NCBI GenBank assembly: GCA_021298045.1
Contig: JAJTHY010000105.1
Coordinates: 1-22,479 of the forward strand
Length of the DNA: 22,479 nt
Reading direction: 5' to 3'
DNA from: Candidatus Jidaibacter sp.
GTDB taxonomy: Bacteria; Pseudomonadota; Alphaproteobacteria; Rickettsiales; Midichloriaceae
The translations under genes were made by a program, and so were the position numbers. The notes below the pieces were generated by a model. It was not told the origin of the DNA. It saw only the letters and a list, made by a program, of their open reading frames with translations, and did no database searches. Numbering within the stretch: position 1 is the stretch's first letter; each line of letters begins with the position of its first letter. Positions 7,259 to 14,636 of this stretch are shown one piece after another.

Positions 7259-9001
7259 TTAAATCCCTTTGTCTTCGCCACGAGCCATATAGGTATACCC
7301 AGTAATTAAAAGCGCTGCTGTGAACGCAATGCAAGATGGCATATCACCTTTATGAGTGTATAAATCATAAGCAGCTGAACCTAATGCTAAGAGAGAGATC
7401 TGAAGATTGCTCTTATATGACGGAGCAAGTAGAAGAGGGGCATAATATGAGGCCCTTCCAACCTGCGCCTCAAAAGCATTAGTTATAAGGTAGCTGAGGC
7501 CAAAACCAATAAAAGGAGCTGCAATGCAGTTGTTCCTGTTATCTCTTTTCTGCTGTGCAGCTGTTTCCTGCTGTAATGTCTCAATCTCAGTTTGCTTCGC
7601 TTTTAACGCTTTCTGAAGTTCACGTTGGGTTTCTTCTATGTTTGATGTAGAAACTTGCTCGGACAGCTTGGTATTGCTTTCTTTAAGTTCAGCAATCTCT
7701 TTATCCTTAGCTTCAGCCGCTATATTCGCTTCCGCAAGCTGCTTTTCAAGCTTTAATTTTTCGCCTTCTAAAACCACTGCTTTTTCCTTAGCTTCGGCTT
7801 TTTTGCGTACTAAGGTAGCATTCTCTTCTTTAAGCTTTTGCTGAGCAGTTTCAGCTTCTTCCTTATCTTTACTTAATGCTTCATTTGCTTTTTGTAATTC
7901 AGAAAGTTCAGCGTTTAGTTTTTTTGATTCTGCTTGTGCTTGCCCATACTCAGTATCTAAGCTTTCATATCGTGTTACTGAAGCTTCAAGGCGTTTATTT
8001 TTTGTTTGTAATTCTTGCGATGCAGCTTGCGATTGTTTTAAGGCTTTTTTTAATCCGTCATTTGCTATTGTCAATGTAGTAACTTGAGCTGCTAAATTCT
8101 TCCTTTCTCCTTCAGTTTTCGTTAATTCTTTTTGATCTTCTTCGCGTTTCGCTTTTAATTTCTCAAGTTCTTCTTCCAAGCCAGTATTATCCTGGTTTAA
8201 TTTATAATTCTGCTGCCGTAATGAGGTAAGTTCTGCAAGCTCTTCTTTAGCTTCTTTGAGCTTTTCCTCTAATTCTGAAACTTTCGAGTTTCTTTCGATT
8301 AGTACGCTTTTTAAGATCTGAACTTGCTTGCTACCTTTACTTAATTCAGCAGCGGTAATTTTTTCAGAGGATGGGATCTCTTTTTTCTCCAATTCCCCTA
8401 GATATTTGATTGCATCCTTTAGGGCTATTACATCTATTTCATCTGTAGTAGTTATTTCGTTAAGGCTGGTTTTCATTCTTCTTATAATGCTCCCAATATG
8501 CCTTAGCTTTCCAATTGCGACGGACTCTATACTTTTGGAAACAGCTTCCTGCGTAACCATTACATCAGTGTTATATTTTAACGTGCTTAGGTAATCTTTG
8601 TATTGGTAGTTATTATCATTTGCAATCGCATTTAAAGCAGATTTAATTTTATTTTTAACTTCTTCAGATTTAAACAGCAAATAAATGTACTGAACTATTG
8701 TGTCAATAGCCTCTTGAACTTTATCTACCGTATCTTCGCTTTGTTTGCCGGTGGTTCTATTTTTTGTTACACCTCTATTTTTTTTAGTTTTTTTTGTAGG
8801 GGTCTCAAGACCTGCAGAGGAATTTGACCTGAGCAATCTGCGGCTGGGGGATGAAGTTTTATCCTCTGTAAGAGATGGATCCGCAGTATACAATTCAAGA
8901 CCGTTTCTCTCGTTCCCTGATCTTAGCTTTCTAGGAGTTTCAGGAGCGCCTGCTCCTGTATTGGTGTCATCACGCAATACTTGTGTTTTAGATCTTGGCA
9001 T
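7259..9001 (-). CDS. Long coiled-coil protein with hydrophobic C-terminus
   Basis: The 580-residue protein has three parts. Residues 1 to about 90 are basic, Ser/Thr/Arg-rich and probably disordered (SSPSRRLLRSNSSAG, TPTKKTKKNRG). About 95-210 is helical. About 215-485 is a long heptad-type coiled coil (ELEEKLKEAKEELAEL, ELQKANEALSKDKEEAE). The last 90 residues hold two or three hydrophobic segments (about 492-510, 520-545, 555-572) that probably insert in a membrane. There is no N-terminal signal peptide. I know no specific family; the coiled coil alone gives low-complexity matches to many proteins. Tail-anchored coiled-coil proteins of this kind are typical of intracellular bacteria that contact host membranes, so an effector role is a reasonable inference. 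AAGAGGAAG lies just upstream of the ATG at 9001. It is transcribed divergently from the capsid-gene cluster. Confidence 0.75.
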   Translation of the reverse strand: MPRSKTQVLRDDTNTGAGAPETPRKLRSGNERNGLELYTADPSLTEDKTSSPSRRLLRSNSSAGLETPTKKTKKNRGVTKNRTTGKQSEDTVDKVQEAIDTIVQYIYLLFKSEEVKNKIKSALNAIANDNNYQYKDYLSTLKYNTDVMVTQEAVSKSIESVAIGKLRHIGSIIRRMKTSLNEITTTDEIDVIALKDAIKYLGELEKKEIPSSEKITAAELSKGSKQVQILKSVLIERNSKVSELEEKLKEAKEELAELTSLRQQNYKLNQDNTGLEEELEKLKAKREEDQKELTKTEGERKNLAAQVTTLTIANDGLKKALKQSQAASQELQTKNKRLEASVTRYESLDTEYGQAQAESKKLNAELSELQKANEALSKDKEEAETAQQKLKEENATLVRKKAEAKEKAVVLEGEKLKLEKQLAEANIAAEAKDKEIAELKESNTKLSEQVSTSNIEETQRELQKALKAKQTEIETLQQETAAQQKRDNRNNCIAAPFIGFGLSYLITNAFEAQVGRASYYAPLLLAPSYKSNLQISLLALGSAAYDLYTHKGDMPSCIAFTAALLITGYTYMARGEDKGI

Positions 9002-9128
9002 TTTAACTTCCTCTTAATATTTTCTCAAAAACTAATAGAAAATATCGGTGTATACAAGTATTAATTAAGAAAAAATGAGGAAAAGATTCTTTTTGCACTT
9101 AATCATTTGTAATATAAGGAATTTAAAT

Positions 9129-9320
9129 GTGATTAAGGCCGCCGCAGTAGCTGTGGTGACAAAGGACTGGATTGCTTTTCCTAGTTACGCTTCTCGCAAT
9201 GAAGTGTTGGGCGAGGGCCTTTTGGTAATGGTGGGTTTTTTAATTTTTTTTCACGACATGACTTCCATAGTGCTTAAAGCATTTGCTATGATGCTTTTTG
9301 TTATCAATCGAGGCATTTGA
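9129..9320 (+). CDS. Small membrane protein upstream of portal gene
   Basis: I do not recognise this 63-residue product. A hydrophobic stretch (GLLVMVGFLIFF through LKAFAMMLFVI, residues about 29-60) would form one or two membrane helices after a short polar N-terminus. The frame is open from an ATG at 9075, which would give 81 residues. I prefer the GTG at 9129 because AAGGA lies 9 bases before it, whereas the ATG has no clear Shine-Dalgarno. It ends 2 bp before the portal ATG, so it belongs to the head-gene transcript. The position could suit a holin-like or vestigial GTA gene, but nothing in the sequence proves it. Confidence 0.5.
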   Translation: MIKAAAVAVVTKDWIAFPSYASRNEVLGEGLLVMVGFLIFFHDMTSIVLKAFAMMLFVINRGI

Positions 9321-9322
9321 TT

Positions 9323-10543
9323 ATGTTGAAAAAATTAAGTAGTAAATTTTTAGCTGCTGAGAAAAACTTTAGTGGCAAATCTTATCTGTACGAATCCGGC
9401 AGAGCAGTGTGGATGAATCGGGAATATAAAAAATTCGCCGATGAAGCCTATGTAAAAAATGTAATAGCGCATCGGGCTATCAATATGATATCCAGCTCTG
9501 CTGCGAGTATCCCATTAAAATTATATGCGGGGGCAAATGTGGTGCATAAACACCAAGTTTTGAACCTGCTTAGTAAACCAAACCCTACACAAAGTGGCAA
9601 AGAGTTTCTGGAATCTATTTACTCATACAGACAAATTTCCGGTAATGCTTTTATTTTAGTTATATGCGGGAATAATAACCAACCAGTTGAGCTTTATGCA
9701 CTGCGGCCAGACAGGGTTTCAATAGTGTCCGACAGCAACTTATTACCCAAGGCATACCACTATAAGGTGGGTAAGCAGGTTGTGGAATATCCGGTTGATT
9801 CTATAACGGGGCGCTCACAAGTATTACATATAAAAAACTTCCACCCACTTTCAGATTGGTATGGTTTATCGTCTATAGAAGCTGCGGCTTACAGCATAGA
9901 TCAGCATAACCAAGCGGGTGAGTGGAACCAGGCGCTGCTGCAAAACGGTGCTCGCCCTTCGGGTGCGATAATTGTGGATACCAATGATGGTAGAGACCGC
10001 TTAACCGAGTTACAATACAGCGAGCTCAAATCGATGATTGACACAATATTTTCAGGGCCACGTAACGCAGGGCGTCCAATACTACTTGAAGGCGGGCTCG
10101 ATTGGAAAGAAATGAGTTTAAGCCCTAAAGATATGGATTTTATTGAGAGCAAACATAGCTCAGCGCGAGATATAGCGCTTGCACTTGGCGTGCCACCTCA
10201 ACTACTTGGCATACCAGGTGATAACACATATTCTAATTTGCAAGAAGCCAGGCTCGCCCTATGGGAGCAAACTATATTGCCGATGGCTGAAAATGTGATT
10301 GAAGGCTTGAGTAATTGGCTATTGCCTTTTTATTCTTCAAATCTTTCGCTTGCTTGCGACATAGATAATATCAGCGCGCTTTCTGCAAGAAGGGAAGAGG
10401 TGTGGAACAGAGTGGAAAATTGTTCTTTTTTAACCATTAACGAAAAACGAGCATCGGTAGGGCTTGGGCCTGTAGCAGGTGGAGATACAATTAATTATAG
10501 TTCCATCACTGCGAGGAGCCAATTTGGCGACGCGGCATTCTAG
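9323..10543 (+). CDS. HK97-family portal protein (GTA gp3-like)
   Basis: Portal proteins form the dodecameric ring at one capsid vertex through which DNA enters. The 406-residue product has family features: YVKNVIAHRAINMISSSAAS near the N-terminus, LLSKPNPTQSGKEFLES, ISGNAFILV, VLHIKNFHPLSDWYGLSSIE, and HSSARDIALALGVPPQLLGI followed by LQEARLALWEQTILP. I start it at the ATG at 9323 with GAGG 9 bases upstream; a TTG at 9317 is also in frame. The final residues (about ITARSQFGDAAF) come from a dispersed repeat that also lies at 131-238, so the natural C-terminus has been replaced or extended by repeat sequence. It is the first gene of the gp3-gp8 order known from Rhodobacter capsulatus GTA; the terminase gene normally before it is absent. 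Confidence 0.93.
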   Translation: MLKKLSSKFLAAEKNFSGKSYLYESGRAVWMNREYKKFADEAYVKNVIAHRAINMISSSAASIPLKLYAGANVVHKHQVLNLLSKPNPTQSGKEFLESIYSYRQISGNAFILVICGNNNQPVELYALRPDRVSIVSDSNLLPKAYHYKVGKQVVEYPVDSITGRSQVLHIKNFHPLSDWYGLSSIEAAAYSIDQHNQAGEWNQALLQNGARPSGAIIVDTNDGRDRLTELQYSELKSMIDTIFSGPRNAGRPILLEGGLDWKEMSLSPKDMDFIESKHSSARDIALALGVPPQLLGIPGDNTYSNLQEARLALWEQTILPMAENVIEGLSNWLLPFYSSNLSLACDIDNISALSARREEVWNRVENCSFLTINEKRASVGLGPVAGGDTINYSSITARSQFGDAAF

Positions 10544-10608
10544 CCTTTTCGTCATTCCTGCGAAGGCAGGAATCTCATCTTAAGATCCCGGATCAAGTCC
10601 GGGATGAC
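10504..10608 (+). repeat. Repeat module overlapping the portal 3' end
   Basis: CACTGCGAGGAG through GACGCGGCA, followed by a GTCATTCC...GGGATGAC palindrome, matches the middle module of the long repeat (131-238). The first 40 bases lie in the portal reading frame and provide its stop codon. The palindrome then separates portal from the convergent EVE gene and could serve as a terminator for both strands. Confidence 0.85.
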
Positions 10609-10636
10609 TGACAAGAGAAACTGGATTGCAAATATT

Positions 10637-11047
10637 TTATAACGGATTAACAATACCCATGATTTCTTCCCATTGTTCTTTATTAACCGGCATTACAGAA
10701 AGCCTACCCTGTTTTACAAGAGCTAAATCACGGAGTTTTGGATTGGCCTTTACCTGTGCGAGTGAATATGGCGTTTTGAATTTGCGTTCAAACTTAATAT
10801 CTAATGCGCAAAATTTGGAGGTTTCATCGGTAGGATCGGGGTAGTAAGTAGAAGTAACACTTGCAAGGCCAACAATACTAGGGTTGTGCACAGAATGATA
10901 AACGAGCAACATATCGCCAACTTTCATTTTCATTAAGTTGTTGCGAGCTTGATAGTTTCTGACCCCATCCCAACAGGTTTTGCCATCCCTTGCCAGGTCG
11001 TCAATTGAGTAATTTCCGGGTTCACTTTTAACTAACCAATAATTCAT
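10637..11047 (-). CDS. EVE-domain protein (Thyn1-like)
   Basis: The 136-residue protein is a single EVE domain, a PUA-like fold thought to read modified bases in nucleic acids; bacterial members are linked to RNA or DNA modification. Visible family signatures are MNYWLVKSEPGNYSIDDL at the start, WDGVRNYQARNNLMKMKVGD (about 26-45), YHSVHNPSIVGLASV, and YPDPTDETSKF. Full length is as expected. It lies antisense between portal and prohead protease, facing portal, with its start only 23 bp before the protease ATG, so the promoters must overlap or the gene sits inside a capsid transcript. EVE is not a known GTA gene; its insertion here is unusual. The family call is firm; the substrate is unknown. 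Confidence 0.92.
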   Translation of the reverse strand: MNYWLVKSEPGNYSIDDLARDGKTCWDGVRNYQARNNLMKMKVGDMLLVYHSVHNPSIVGLASVTSTYYPDPTDETSKFCALDIKFERKFKTPYSLAQVKANPKLRDLALVKQGRLSVMPVNKEQWEEIMGIVNPL

Positions 11048-11070
11048 AAATCTAAGGAGTAAATAATATT

Positions 11071-11565
11071 ATGCAAAAAGTACTATGTAATCATTTAGAA
11101 ATCAAATCAAAACCAGATGATGAAGGTTGTTTTTCTGGCTATGCCAGTATTTACAATATTGTGGATTCATATCACGACATAATACTTCCAGGTGCTTTTG
11201 GAGGCGAGCTTGATGTAACTTCAATAAAACTTCTATGGCAGCACGAACCAGAATCGCCAATTGGAGTGTTTACTAAAATTGAAGAAACTGTAAACGGTCT
11301 TTATGTGGAAGGAAGAATTCTTACATCCATAGAGCGCGGCAGGGAAGTGCATGAACTTCTTAAAGCAGGTGCCATAGATGGCTTGAGTATTGGCTTTCAA
11401 ATTGAAGATCAATTTTTCGATGGTGAATACAGATATATAACCAAATTAAAACTTTGGGAAATTAGTATAGTTACGTTTCCTGCCAATGAGAAAGCTAGAA
11501 TTTATAATGTGAGAGGAGCATCAATACTAAATAACTTAGACAGAGCAATTAATAGCTTGCGCTGA
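11071..11565 (+). CDS. HK97-family prohead protease (GTA gp4-like)
   Basis: Peptidase of the U35/S78 type that processes the capsid scaffold region during head maturation. The 164-residue product shows FSGYASIYNIVDSYHDIILPGAF near the N-terminus, IKLLWQHEPESPIGV with the conserved catalytic-type His, GAIDGLSIGFQI with the conserved Ser, and the terminal LWEISIVTFPANEKARI. All expected blocks are present, so the enzyme looks intact. AAGGAG lies 11 bases before the ATG. Portal is upstream beyond the antisense EVE gene; the capsid gene follows after tRNA-Val. The stop codon overlaps a 12-bp sequence, AAAGGTAAAATA, that is repeated at the capsid start. Confidence 0.93.
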   Translation: MQKVLCNHLEIKSKPDDEGCFSGYASIYNIVDSYHDIILPGAFGGELDVTSIKLLWQHEPESPIGVFTKIEETVNGLYVEGRILTSIERGREVHELLKAGAIDGLSIGFQIEDQFFDGEYRYITKLKLWEISIVTFPANEKARIYNVRGASILNNLDRAINSLR

Positions 11566-11576
11566 AAGGTAAAATA
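11565..11576 (+). repeat. 12-bp direct repeat, left copy
   Basis: AAAGGTAAAATA starts in the last base of the protease stop codon. An identical copy at 11760-11771 forms the Shine-Dalgarno/start region of the capsid gene. The pair brackets tRNA-Val and about 180 bp of non-coding sequence. Confidence 0.7.
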
Positions 11577-11595
11577 ATTATATTTGCGGATTGTG

Positions 11596-11672
11596 GGGCG
11601 GTTAGCTCAGGTGGTTAGAGCGCTACGTTGACATCGTAGAGGTCGTTAGTTCGAGTCTAATACCGCCCACCA
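11596..11672 (+). tRNA. tRNA-Val (GAC)
   Basis: A complete cloverleaf is visible: acceptor GGGCGGT pairs with ACCGCCC, the D-arm contains TAGCTCAGGTGGTTAGAGC, the anticodon stem CTACG/CGTAG encloses TTGACAT (anticodon GAC, valine), and the T-arm holds TTCGAGT. The 3' ACCA is encoded. The leader GATTGTG and trailer CACAATC can pair and extend the acceptor stem in the precursor. It sits between the protease and capsid genes on the same strand, where no promoter of its own is obvious. It is probably cut out of the head-gene transcript. Confidence 0.97.
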
Positions 11673-11707
11673 ATTCTCACAATCTATTCCCAACACACAA
11701 AACAAGA

Positions 11708-11741
11708 ATTTGAGCTCTTGCTCGAATATGGCTTTTGCCAT
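11708..11741 (+). other. Two tandem hairpins before the capsid gene
   Basis: ATTTGAGC/GCTCGAAT with a TCTT loop (one G-T pair) is directly followed by ATGGC/GCCAT with a TTTT loop. They lie between tRNA-Val and the capsid start. They may aid tRNA processing or act as an attenuator or mRNA 5' stabiliser for the capsid message; no long T-run follows, so strong termination is unlikely. Confidence 0.45.
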
Positions 11742-11759
11742 TTCAATAATTAATAATCA

Positions 11760-11771
11760 AAAGGTAAAATA
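11760..11771 (+). repeat. 12-bp direct repeat, right copy (capsid ribosome binding site)
   Basis: AAAGGTAAAATA matches 11565-11576 exactly. Its AAGG is the Shine-Dalgarno of the capsid gene and its last A is the first base of the ATG. Confidence 0.7.
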
Positions 11772-12961
11772 TGTCACTAATTGAGATAACTCAAAAGGTA
11801 AACCAAATTGCATCTGTATGGGAGCAATTTAAGGTTGCAAACGAAAGAAGGTTAACGGAGATTGAGAAGAGGCAAGCTGCTGATCCACTTACGTTAAACC
11901 AACTTGAAAAACTCAACTCAGTAATACAAAGCTATGAAGAGAAGATGCAGAAAGCGGAGGTATCTTCGCAGCGCCCTGGTTTAGAATTTAAAGCATCTAG
12001 CAGTTTGGAGGATAAAGAGCACAAAAGTGCATTTAACACATACTTGCGTACGGGTGATGAATTAGGCCTTAGAAACCTAAATAAGAAAACGCTATCTACT
12101 ATTTCTGACACTGACGGTGGATTTTTCATTACCAGAGGCGGTATAGACATGGTTGTTGCAGGGATTGAAGAATATTCCCCAATGCGTGGCCTCGCATCTG
12201 TTACTACTATTTCTGGAGATGCTCTTGAAGTAATTGAAGACTTTGATGATGCCTACGCTGGATGGACACAAGAAACTGAAAGCAGAGGAGAAACCAAAAC
12301 TCCTACACTTAATAAGAAAATAATCCAAGTGCATGAGATGTATGCTCAGCCAAAAGCAACTCAAAAGCTCATCGATGATTCAAGCATAGATACAGAAGAA
12401 TGGCTTGCTGGCAAGTTAATTGACGCCTTCATGCGCATGGAAAACAGCAGCTTCATCACAGGTGATGGGGCAGGGAAGCCAAAAGGAATTTTGTCTTATG
12501 CAAATGGTATTGGTGCAAGTAGCATTGAACAAATTGCAAGCGGTGAAAAGGGTATTATAACCCCAGCTAGCTTGATTAAATTATACTATAGCCTCAAAGA
12601 AAACTTTGCTGTTAAAGGTAAGTTTTTGATGAGTCGCGCAGCTGTACAAGCTTGCAGAATGTTGAAAGACCCTACGTCTGGACAATACTTATGGCAGCAA
12701 TCTTTGGAAAGCTCAAATCCTTCAAGGATATTTGGTTGCGAAGTTGTGCAATCTGCGGATATGCCAGCGCCTAAAGAGGGCAGCTTGTCAATAGCTTTTG
12801 GTGACTTTGCTGCAGGATATCAAATAGTTGATCGCCAAGGGATCAGTATTTTGCGAGATCCATTCACCGATAAACCTTTTGTTAAGTTCTACGCGACAAA
12901 GAGAGTGGGTGGTGGCGTACTAAATGGAAACGCGATTAAAATTCTTAAGCTTTCTGCTTAG
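11771..12961 (+). CDS. HK97-fold major capsid protein (GTA gp5-like)
   Basis: Main shell protein of phage or GTA heads. The 396-residue product matches the expected length of about 400. An N-terminal charged coiled coil (about 1-65) represents the scaffold delta domain that prohead protease removes. Then come SAFNTYLRTGDELGLRNL, KKTLSTISDTDGGFFIT, and MYAQPKATQKLIDDSSIDTE followed by ITGDGAGKPKGIL, all typical of the HK97/GTA capsid family. The C-terminal part includes IFGCEVVQSADMPAP and FGDFAAGYQIVDRQGISILRD. The frame is full length and undamaged, suggesting selection still acts on it. AAGG lies 8 bases before the ATG. Upstream is tRNA-Val; downstream a repeat begins immediately after the stop. 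Confidence 0.96.
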   Translation: MSLIEITQKVNQIASVWEQFKVANERRLTEIEKRQAADPLTLNQLEKLNSVIQSYEEKMQKAEVSSQRPGLEFKASSSLEDKEHKSAFNTYLRTGDELGLRNLNKKTLSTISDTDGGFFITRGGIDMVVAGIEEYSPMRGLASVTTISGDALEVIEDFDDAYAGWTQETESRGETKTPTLNKKIIQVHEMYAQPKATQKLIDDSSIDTEEWLAGKLIDAFMRMENSSFITGDGAGKPKGILSYANGIGASSIEQIASGEKGIITPASLIKLYYSLKENFAVKGKFLMSRAAVQACRMLKDPTSGQYLWQQSLESSNPSRIFGCEVVQSADMPAPKEGSLSIAFGDFAAGYQIVDRQGISILRDPFTDKPFVKFYATKRVGGGVLNGNAIKILKLSA

Positions 12962-13050
12962 GCAAGAATCTTAGATCCCGGGTCGGGGCCCGGGATGACT
13001 TATTAGGGTTTTTGTCATTCCTGCTGCGGAAGAAATCTTAAGATTCTGAG
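12962..13050. repeat. Palindromic repeats after the capsid gene
   Basis: Directly after the capsid stop lies AGAATCTTAGATCCCGGG then GGCCCGGGATGAC, a GC-rich hairpin (CCCGGG/CCCGGG, about 12977-12996). A second half-element, GTCATTCCTGCTGCGG then AATCTTAAGATTC, follows at 13013-13050. They belong to the GTCAT...GATGAC family and fill the gap to the connector gene. Confidence 0.8.
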
Positions 13051-13083
13051 ATCGTATCTATTTTAATTTCAAGGAGAATTATA

Positions 13084-13617
13084 ATGTCACTGGCATATAC
13101 ACTTAATCGGCTGAAAAAACCGGCTCGATTACCGCTTACCATAGAGGAAGTAAAAAGTTACTTAAAAATTGATTTTAGTGAAGACGATGAGCTGTTGCTT
13201 ACAATGATAGCAGCAGTAACTCAAAGGTTTGAAAGCTATACTTCACGCGCGCTAATTGCCCAAACGTGCCAAGTTGTTTATAAGCATCTTGCACGTATTT
13301 CGGTGACGTTGCCAATAAGGCCCGTGATGAAAATAACGGGGATCCAGTTGGTGGACCTAGATGGTACGTCAAATGAATTCAGCCTCAAAGATGTTGAGCT
13401 AGATGCAGCGATTAGCGAATTGTATTTTCACACCTTTGCTTCTGCGCATTTGATAAAAATTCAGTACATGGCTGGTTATGGATATAGCCCAGAGTATGTG
13501 CCTGCAGATATCAAAGCCGCACTGCTAAACCACATAGGTTATATGTACGAGGCTAGATCAGTAACTGCGTCTTACCCGCTTGCATTCTATGATGAATTCA
13601 AATTGATGAGGCTTTAA
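13084..13617 (+). CDS. Head-tail connector (GTA gp6-like)
   Basis: Adaptor protein that docks under the portal ring. The 177-residue product begins LKKPARLPLTIEEVKSYLKI and has DFSEDDELLLTMIAAVTQRFESYTSRALIAQT, the characteristic all-helical start of gp6/gp15-type connectors. A beta region follows, with YMAGYGYSPEYVPADIKAAL near the C-terminus (about 130-155), which is the standard family end motif. It is of normal length. AAGGAG lies 8 bases before the ATG. Its stop is 1 bp from the next ATG, so translation is coupled to the head-closure gene. Confidence 0.9.
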   Translation: MSLAYTLNRLKKPARLPLTIEEVKSYLKIDFSEDDELLLTMIAAVTQRFESYTSRALIAQTCQVVYKHLARISVTLPIRPVMKITGIQLVDLDGTSNEFSLKDVELDAAISELYFHTFASAHLIKIQYMAGYGYSPEYVPADIKAALLNHIGYMYEARSVTASYPLAFYDEFKLMRL

Positions 13618-13618
13618 A

Positions 13619-13957
13619 ATGAATATATTTAACGGATTAAATAAAATCATCACTATACAGTCGCCCAAATTTGTACCAGACGATTTCGGAGGCCAAAGCA
13701 TTATCTGGCAAGATCTCTTGAAGACATGGGCTTCGATAGAGCAAATAAATAATTTATCTCCACAAATCAGGAGCCATAATTTCACGAAAAATTTCTACAA
13801 GTTTACCATGCGCTCACAACATAAAGTTACTCATAAGATGAGGATTATAATCGATGAAAAAATATTCAACATAGAGGCGGTAAATCCTAATAAATCAAGT
13901 AAGGCTTATATAGATGTGATAACTTATCGGAGGGTGAAATATGATGTCCGCACTTGA
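13619..13957 (+). CDS. Head closure / head-tail adaptor (GTA gp7-like)
   Basis: At 112 residues this has the length and beta-rich character of the SPP1 gp16 / HK97 head-closure family. It shows ITIQSPKFVPDDFGGQSIIW (about 12-31), KTWASIEQINN, then FTMRSQHKVTHKMRIIIDEK and FNIEAVNPNKSSKAYIDVIT. The family protein seals the connector and links it to the tail. A GAGG within the preceding gene (GATGAGG) serves as ribosome binding site. The 3' end overlaps the next gene by 17 bp. The order gp6, gp7, gp8 supports the call as much as the sequence does. Confidence 0.87.
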   Translation: MNIFNGLNKIITIQSPKFVPDDFGGQSIIWQDLLKTWASIEQINNLSPQIRSHNFTKNFYKFTMRSQHKVTHKMRIIIDEKIFNIEAVNPNKSSKAYIDVITYRRVKYDVRT

Positions 13958-14327
13958 GCTAGAGGGCATTATTTATAAATTGCTCAAAGAAAAAACCAAA
14001 TTTGCGGTGTATAATCATGTGCCAGATGATGCACTTGCGCCGTTTATAAGGATTGGAGAAATAAGCCTTCGTCAGTGGTTGTTGGCACCGGAAAGTGCAG
14101 TGGCTAAGATGAACATCGTGATTTTTTCTGAACAACAGTCCAATCAAGAAGTTTTGAGAATAACTGAAGAGGTAGCTCAAGTGATGGCTGAAAATATAAA
14201 TAGAGCAAATTTTCCTTGCATAATTAATTTAGAGATTATCAATATCAACATTTTTCAGCTGAAAAATATGACATGGTGTGGGGAAATGGAGTTGGAGTTC
14301 AAAATTATATATACTCCGTTAATTTGA
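13941..14327 (+). CDS. Tail terminator, DUF3168 family (GTA gp8-like)
   Basis: This 128-residue protein fits the DUF3168 family, whose members cap the tail tube. Features are LELEGIIYKLLKEKTKFAVY at the N-terminus, VPDDALAPFIRIGEISLRQW, the helix NQEVLRITEEVAQVMAENI, and a beta-rich end with MTWCGEMELEFKIIY. GGAGG precedes the start; ATG codons at 13941 and 13944 are both possible. It is the last recognisable head gene; the tail tube, tape measure and later GTA genes do not follow. A dispersed repeat begins about 45-65 bp downstream. Confidence 0.87.
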   Translation: MMSALELEGIIYKLLKEKTKFAVYNHVPDDALAPFIRIGEISLRQWLLAPESAVAKMNIVIFSEQQSNQEVLRITEEVAQVMAENINRANFPCIINLEIININIFQLKNMTWCGEMELEFKIIYTPLI

Positions 14328-14370
14328 AAAATTGGGGCGTCGCAGCTAATTTCTGCGCATCCGCACCTAT

Positions 14371-14524
14371 AGCTAAACCGTTATAAAATAGCTATGAAAA
14401 ATACAGCAGATCTCAACTTCTTAGTCATCGTCGCTATTGCTTGGGATCTTAAGATTCCTGAACTGCGTGCGGAATGACAATTAAAGCAAAAACTGTGCCT
14501 TTTTTGTAGTTGAATAGGTTATAT
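14371..14524 (-). repeat. Dispersed repeat, 'TATAACC-GATTCAACTAC' type, inverted copy
   Basis: The reverse complement of this stretch matches 6672-6808: it starts with a TATAACC-like end, then GCACAGTTTTTGCTTTAATT, a GTCATTCCGCACGCAGTTCA palindrome arm and GTATTTTTCATAGC. It also extends into TTATAACGGTTTAGCTATAG. It occupies most of the 309-bp gap 14328-14636. No protein runs into this copy. The rest of the gap shows only a small CGCAG/CTGCG hairpin and no gene. Confidence 0.85.
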
Positions 14525-14636
14525 TACTATAGGCTTACGGTGCTCGAATTGCTGCTACTAGCACTTTTTCAAATTTCCTGTCGTCTATACTTTTGGCCAA
14601 CTTCTAATTTACGAGAAATACTAAATAAGGTAAAAA

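Noticed and set aside
6909..7309. Small ORFs across the repeats at 6909-7121 and 7115-7309
   Set aside because: They are read from palindromic repeats, have repeat-type compositions, and have no ribosome binding site or membrane/soluble pattern.
7638..9017. Plus-strand ORFs opposite the coiled-coil gene
   Set aside because: Hydrophobic Leu/Ser-rich frames are the usual antisense product of a Glu/Lys-rich coiled coil.
9129..14327. Complete prophage
   Set aside because: Only head genes are present; no integrase, terminase, tail, lysis or attachment sites are visible, and gene order fits a GTA fragment.
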